A stretch of 9,673 nt of DNA from Vulcanimicrobiia bacterium (GTDB lineage: Bacteria; Eremiobacterota; Eremiobacteria; Baltobacterales; Baltobacteraceae). The notes beneath the pieces were generated by a model. It made no database searches, was not told where the DNA came from, and saw only the letters and a list, made by a program, of their open reading frames with translations. The DNA is taken from positions 1 to 9,673 of the forward strand of contig JAMXLG010000257.1 in assembly GCA_024281135.1 (NCBI GenBank), in the 5' to 3' direction. The translations under genes and the position numbers were made by a program. Numbering within the stretch: position 1 is the stretch's first letter; each line of letters starts with the position of its first letter. This document shows positions 6,665 to 9,673 of the stretch, in pieces.

Positions 6665-7546
6665 ATGCCTACGATCGGATTCGTCACCTGCGCGGAGCTG
6701 GGCGGTATCGTACCCGACGATCGGCTCATCGCTGATGAGCTGAACAAGCGCGACGTCGACGTTCGTGCCGTGGCCTGGGATATCGATGAAGCAATTCCGC
6801 AAGTCGACGCATTCGTCGTTCGATCGCCCTGGAATTATCATTTACGCCCGGCTGAGTTTGCGCGGTGGATCGAACGCGCTGCAAGTATTGCGCCTGTATA
6901 CAACGATCCCGCGACGATTCGCTGGAACGCACATAAAGCGTATCTGCTCGATTTACAAGCTGTCGGCGTTAGGGTTGCGCCAACAGTGCTTTGCCGCGCG
7001 GGTGAACGCTGCGATCTCGCGGCCATCATGCGCGAACACAACTGGCACGAGATCGTCGTAAAGCCTGCGGTCTCGGCAAGTTCCTACATGACCGCAATTG
7101 TCGGCGCGACTCCGCATCCCGCGCTGCAAACCGACGAACTGCACTCACGATTCGTCGACGACGGACAGCGTCATCTCGAAACGATTTTGGCCATGCGTGA
7201 CGCGCTGATTCAACCGTTCATGCCGGAAATTTTCACGCGCGGCGAACGAAGCTTGGTCTATATCGACGGCCTCTACTCGCACTGCGTGCAAAAGGATGCC
7301 TTTACCACGGGTCCAGGCGGTGGGCACCGCGCCGATGCCGACGACGTGGAACGGGCGCTCGCCGAACGCGCGCTCGCAACGCTCCCGCGCCGCCCGCTCT
7401 ACGCGCGCGTCGATCTTCTACGCGACGCAGATGGTACCGAGCATCTGATGGAATTGGAATTGATCGATCCCGAACTCTACATGCGTTACGATCCTGACGC
7501 TCCCGCGCGCTTCGCTGAAGCATTGATTCGCGTTGGAGCATCGTAG
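6665..7546 (+). CDS. ATP-grasp ligase, DcsG/RimK-like
   Basis: A 293-residue ATP-grasp fold protein that would couple ATP hydrolysis to joining a carboxylate to an amine through an acyl phosphate. It resembles the group containing the cyclo-ligase DcsG of D-cycloserine synthesis. Shared landmarks are RSPWNYH (53-59), DPATIRWNAHKAYLL (81-95), VVKPAVSASS (131-140, ATP-binding lysine K133), QPFMPEI (183-189), GERSLVYIDG (193-202), YARVDLLRD (246-254) and the metal-binding LMELELIDPELYM (261-273). Length matches stand-alone family members. None of the other D-cycloserine genes is nearby, so the substrate is unknown; peptide or natural-product ligation, or amino acid modification, are all possible. 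The ATG lacks a Shine-Dalgarno and a TATGCT lies 6 nt upstream, suggesting leaderless translation. The last 19 codons are overlapped by the convergent DUF5996 gene (61 bp). Confidence 0.82.
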   Translation: MPTIGFVTCAELGGIVPDDRLIADELNKRDVDVRAVAWDIDEAIPQVDAFVVRSPWNYHLRPAEFARWIERAASIAPVYNDPATIRWNAHKAYLLDLQAVGVRVAPTVLCRAGERCDLAAIMREHNWHEIVVKPAVSASSYMTAIVGATPHPALQTDELHSRFVDDGQRHLETILAMRDALIQPFMPEIFTRGERSLVYIDGLYSHCVQKDAFTTGPGGGHRADADDVERALAERALATLPRRPLYARVDLLRDADGTEHLMELELIDPELYMRYDPDAPARFAEALIRVGAS

Positions 7547-8418
7547 ATGCATGCGTCTCGGGTCCAACCTCCGGCCGTGAAACACAGGTCGTATATAGAA
7601 TCGATGAACGCGGTAATCGCGACCCCGGGATCGTCGAGCGAACGCACATCGTCGTACGGCATCGTCCATTCGTGTAATTGCGTGGACCACGATGCGGGCG
7701 AAGCAATCGGTAAATTCGGAGCCGTCGACGGCTCGGGATAAATATATCCGTAGAAAAACGGCGCGTTCTGTTCGTCGCCGAAGTACAGGCCGAAATTCAT
7801 GAGTTCAGCGTCGAGGTCGTATTTCATGAGGTAGCCCCGATCTGTGGGCGGTGCAACGCGACGGCCGCTGAAGAGAATGAGCGCCAAATCAAACGCACCC
7901 CACCAAAGCTGAATGCCTGCGCGGCCGAAGAAATGCGAGCGCCACGAGTCAAAGACCGTCGCGGTCGCGGTGGTAGCGTTGAACCAGCGCGCGACCGCGG
8001 CCGGGTCGTACTCGCTTGGGCGGTGGTCCTCGTTGAACGGGGTCGTGTCCGGCAGCTCCTGCGGAATAGGAGAGATGTAACACGCAAGGCGCAGTTCGTG
8101 TAGCGCGTTGGTCAAGCCGGCGTAGACCTCCGCAATCGTTCGCACCGGCAGCAACGCCATGGTACGCTTCTCACCGTCGCTTCGAGCGATGACGATCGTC
8201 GAATCGAACACGTCGAGCATAGCTTCGAACGAGCCGCGGCCAAACGGTATGAACCCCGTGGTGATCCCGCGAGCGGTCATATAGAGGGGCGTAAACATCC
8301 AGTTGGGCTGCGAAGGCGATAACGCGACGCGCATTTTCCCGAGCATCTGCGAATACAGATGGAGGCTGCGCTTCGTTCCTGCCCAATTTGCGACATGAAT
8401 ATCAGGCCAAACGTCCAT
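7486..8418 (-). CDS. DUF5996 family protein
   Basis: A 310-residue protein that I recognise as DUF5996, of unknown function and probably cytoplasmic. Family landmarks run in order: WPDIHVANWAGTKRSLHLYS (4-23), QMLGKMRVALSP, PLYMTARGITTGFIPFG (44-60), FDSTIVIARSDGEKRTMAL, SEYDPAAVARWF, FFGRAGIQLWWGAFDLAL (163-180) with SGRRVAPP, then FFYGYIYPEP (221-230), LHEWTMPYDDVR and the terminal AGGWTRDA. The domain is rich in aromatic residues. The typical family end falls near GGWTRDA; the last about 20 residues (ARG/ALA/SER-rich) lie wholly within sequence antisense to the ATP-grasp gene and look like a run-on tail. The ATG at 8418 has AGAGGAG immediately upstream. A TAGAAT -10-like hexamer lies inside the divergent TMEM175 gene, 29 bp away. 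Confidence 0.85.
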   Translation of the reverse strand: MDVWPDIHVANWAGTKRSLHLYSQMLGKMRVALSPSQPNWMFTPLYMTARGITTGFIPFGRGSFEAMLDVFDSTIVIARSDGEKRTMALLPVRTIAEVYAGLTNALHELRLACYISPIPQELPDTTPFNEDHRPSEYDPAAVARWFNATTATATVFDSWRSHFFGRAGIQLWWGAFDLALILFSGRRVAPPTDRGYLMKYDLDAELMNFGLYFGDEQNAPFFYGYIYPEPSTAPNLPIASPASWSTQLHEWTMPYDDVRSLDDPGVAITAFIDSIYDLCFTAGGWTRDACIYDAPTRINASAKRAGASGS

Positions 8419-8437
8419 AGCTCCTCTTTTTACCGGT

Positions 8438-8442
8438 GAGGG
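8438..8442 (+). promoter_or_regulatory. Ribosome binding site fixing the TMEM175 start
   Basis: GAGGG lies 5 nt before the ATG at 8448. It favours this ATG over the in-frame GTG at 8436, which has no upstream Shine-Dalgarno and whose third base is the first base of this motif. Confidence 0.65.
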
Positions 8443-8447
8443 TACCT

Positions 8448-9047
8448 ATGAAATTCTACACCGAGAGCGATAGAGTTGAAGCATTCAGCGACGGCGTACT
8501 CGCGGTCATTATTACTATCATGGTCCTTGAGCTACGGCCTCCCGACGGAACGTCAATGCGTTCGGTGTTGCCGGTGTTGCCGACGATCGCGATTTATGCC
8601 TTGAGCTTCGTCCTCGTCGGGATCTACTGGAACAATCACCATCACATGCTGCGCGCGAGTCGCGGTGTCGACGGCAAGGCGATGTGGGCGAATCTTCACC
8701 TGCTCTTCTGGCTCTCGCTCGTTCCGTTCTCAACTGCGTGGCTCGGCAGAAATCCGAGAGCCGCCGGCCCGACAGCGCTTTATGCGTTGATCTTGCTGCT
8801 CTGTGCTGTCGCCTACACGATCCTAGAGCGAACGCTCATCCATGTGAACGGACGAGAAACACCGTTTGCAAAGGCGCTGCAGTACGATCTCAAAGGATTA
8901 TTGCCAATTGCACTCTTCGTTATCGCCATCGGCGCCGCATATGTATCGACGGTCGTTGCCGATCTCTTGATCATCGTCGTTGCTTTGATTTGGATCGTCC
9001 CCGATCGCCGGTTAGAACCGCTAATCGATGCGAGCAAGAAACCCTGA
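8448..9047 (+). CDS. TMEM175 family potassium channel protein (DUF1211)
   Basis: A 199-residue membrane protein of the bacterial TMEM175 family, which form tetrameric potassium-permeable channels without the classical TVGYG filter. TM1 has the hallmark RxxxFSDG (R9-G16, in RVEAFSDGVLAVIITIMVLE), whose residues line the pore and stabilise the subunit. Further hydrophobic segments lie at about 45-62 (ending in the histidine-rich WNNHHHML), 82-100, 108-127, 151-170 and 171-184, matching the usual six TM helices. The length is right for bacterial members, which carry one six-helix unit rather than the two of the animal protein. The ATG is chosen from GAGGG 5 nt upstream. It is divergent from the DUF5996 gene across 29 bp, and its last 27 bp overlap the DUF1232 gene tail to tail. 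A role in potassium leak or membrane potential is known for the family, not shown here. Confidence 0.9.
   Translation: MKFYTESDRVEAFSDGVLAVIITIMVLELRPPDGTSMRSVLPVLPTIAIYALSFVLVGIYWNNHHHMLRASRGVDGKAMWANLHLLFWLSLVPFSTAWLGRNPRAAGPTALYALILLLCAVAYTILERTLIHVNGRETPFAKALQYDLKGLLPIALFVIAIGAAYVSTVVADLLIIVVALIWIVPDRRLEPLIDASKKP
8453..8458 (-). promoter_or_regulatory. Candidate -10 element for the DUF5996 gene
   Basis: TAGAAT on the minus strand (one mismatch from TATAAT) with a weak TTCAAC 16 bp upstream (plus-strand 8475-8480). Both lie within the first codons of the divergent TMEM175 gene. Transcription from here would give a leader of about 27 nt carrying AGAGGAG. Confidence 0.35.
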
Positions 9048-9305
9048 CGTGACCGCCTGCGGTTCTGTGTGGCGTGACGCGAGGCGCACGAACCAGTAGC
9101 AGAGCAACGACAAGAGCGCCGCATCGTCCAGTAATCCAAGGCCGGGGATGTCACTAAAGAGGTCGACAGGCGATACAATCAGCAGCGCCGCCCCGAGCGC
9201 CCCGGCTTTCAGGGCGAACGGCACGCGCGCATCACGCATCAGCGGGACCGTACGAAATAGCGACGTTTTAACGGCAAGCAGAAGGCGGAGGATTCTCATG
9301 GACAC
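9021..9305 (-). CDS. DUF1232 (YkvA-like) small membrane protein
   Basis: A 94-residue protein of the DUF1232/YkvA family. The signature is SPVDLFSDIPGLGLLDDAAL (45-64), matching the family's SPxDLxPDxxPxxGxLDD pattern, flanked by hydrophobic stretches (about 31-46 and 59-75), so it is probably membrane-associated. Function is not established. Two starts are possible: GTG at 9305 with GGAG 5 nt upstream, or ATG at 9299 two codons in, 11 nt from the same GGAG. I chose GTG on spacing. Either way the 5' end overlaps the divergent methyltransferase gene (8 bp or 2 bp), and the 3' end overlaps the TMEM175 gene by 27 bp. The gene is therefore overlapped at both ends by opposite-strand genes. Confidence 0.85.
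   Translation of the reverse strand: MSMRILRLLLAVKTSLFRTVPLMRDARVPFALKAGALGAALLIVSPVDLFSDIPGLGLLDDAALLSLLCYWFVRLASRHTEPQAVTSGFLARID
9287..9291 (+). promoter_or_regulatory. Ribosome binding site of the methyltransferase gene, inside DUF1232 codons
   Basis: GGAGG sits 6 nt before the ATG at 9298, a near-ideal arrangement. It lies within the early codons of the opposing DUF1232 gene, whose own GGAG (9311-9314, minus strand) reciprocally lies within the methyltransferase codons. Confidence 0.75.
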
Positions 9306-9673
9306 TGCTACTCCATCGGGCGGCAGCGAGTTTCGGCAAGGGGATGCTTCCTTTACCGGGTCGATCCCCGAGGGTTACGAGAAGGGCCTCGTGCCCCTCT
9401 TATTCGAGCCGTATGCTGCGGACTTGTGCGATCGCGTGGCAGCGCACGCGCCGTCGCGCGTGCTCGAAATTGCTGCTGGGACGGGAGTGGTGACGCGGAA
9501 AATCGCAGCCGCTCTGCCCGAGGCGTGGATCGTGGCTACCGATTTGAATCAATCGATGATCGATATGGCAGCGAAAGTTATTACGTCTCCGAACGTGCAG
9601 TTTCAGCAAGCCGATGCGGGATCGTTGCCGTTTGACGGCGCTGCATTCGATCTCGTCGTCGCGCAATTCGGTG
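9298..9673 (+). CDS. Class I SAM-dependent methyltransferase, 5' part only
   Basis: The first 125 codons of a class I (Rossmann-like) S-adenosylmethionine-dependent methyltransferase of the UbiE/Methyltransf_11 style; the gene runs off the window. The lead-in FTGSIPEGYEKGLVPLLFEP and YAADL precede motif I, VLEIAAGTGVVT (55-66), the SAM-binding glycine loop. D82 in VATDLNQSMIDMA is the acidic residue at the end of strand 2 that binds the SAM ribose. QADAGSLPF (104-112) is the adenine-side motif, and FDLVVAQFG (117-125) begins strand 4. This lead-in and the AQFG ending are common in small-molecule methyltransferases of unknown substrate. The ATG is fixed by GGAGG 6 nt upstream. It starts head to head with the DUF1232 gene. 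Confidence 0.9.
   Translation, partial: MDTATPSGGSEFRQGDASFTGSIPEGYEKGLVPLLFEPYAADLCDRVAAHAPSRVLEIAAGTGVVTRKIAAALPEAWIVATDLNQSMIDMAAKVITSPNVQFQQADAGSLPFDGAAFDLVVAQFG

Noticed and set aside
5959..6735. 258-residue plus-strand open frame antisense to mrp
   Set aside because: It runs through the Mrp motifs on the opposite strand and into the ATP-grasp gene out of frame. It shows no domain pattern; it reads as a codon-bias shadow.
6665..7546. Part of a D-cycloserine biosynthetic cluster
   Set aside because: Only the ATP-grasp enzyme resembles that pathway. No O-acetylserine sulfhydrylase-like, arginase-like, racemase or heme-protein partner gene is present.
8432..8446. Palindromic hexamers ACCGGT and GGTACC in the DUF5996/TMEM175 gap as an operator
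   Set aside because: Six-base palindromes are frequent by chance. The two are different sequences, and neither extends into a longer dyad.
9021..9047. Bidirectional terminator between TMEM175 and DUF1232 genes
   Set aside because: The two genes overlap here and the sequence has no GC-rich hairpin followed by a T run on either strand. The other three convergent junctions likewise show none that I can recognise.
1..9673. Mobile element, defence system, toxin-antitoxin pair or genomic island
   Set aside because: I saw no transposase, integrase, inverted terminal repeats, direct-repeat array, nuclease/helicase or TA motifs. Codon style appears uniform across the genes.

Overview
The window is a gene-dense stretch of bacterial chromosome with moderately high GC. 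It holds twelve protein genes, two of them cut by the window edges. I see no RNA gene, insertion sequence, CRISPR array, integrase or phage gene. The content is SDR oxidoreductase, CAT-type amino acid permease, YtcJ-like amidohydrolase, Mrp ATPase, DUF3175, DUF5996, TMEM175, DUF1232 and small sulfotransferase and methyltransferase enzymes. This is typical of free-living soil or freshwater bacteria of under-sampled phyla. Gene content and codon style would suit an uncultured lineage such as Eremiobacterota, but that placement is an impression and no marker gene here proves it.

Layout, left to right: the 3' end of a short-chain dehydrogenase (+); a ferritin-like diiron protein and a cationic-amino-acid-type permease in one minus-strand operon; a YtcJ-type amidohydrolase (+) divergent from the permease; a minus-strand operon of Mrp ATPase, DUF3175 protein and PAPS-type sulfotransferase; a DcsG/RimK-like ATP-grasp ligase (+) divergent from mrp; a DUF5996 protein (-); a TMEM175-type potassium channel protein (+) divergent from it; a DUF1232 membrane protein (-); and the 5' end of a class I SAM methyltransferase (+).

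The architecture is the most striking property. Twelve genes form eight transcription units that alternate strand without exception. All four convergent pairs overlap tail to tail (18, 26, 61 and 27 bp). Three of the four divergent pairs have essentially no intergenic space (28 bp, 29 bp, and one head-to-head overlap). Only about 179 of 9673 bases (under 2%) are non-coding. The last divergent pair shares a CATG tetranucleotide that carries an ATG on each strand.

Functionally, the permease next to the divergent amidohydrolase could be an uptake-and-hydrolysis pair for amino acids or amides, with the diiron protein as a co-expressed oxidative or iron-handling partner (inference). The Mrp protein is unusual: it has an N-terminal DUF1858-like domain with a CxxC pair, it lacks the usual C-terminal CPxC cysteines, and it has a well-placed internal start between the two parts. 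I found no convincing multi-gene system of a wholly new kind. The best leads are the overlap architecture, the Mrp domain swap, and the uncharacterised ATP-grasp and ferritin-like enzymes.
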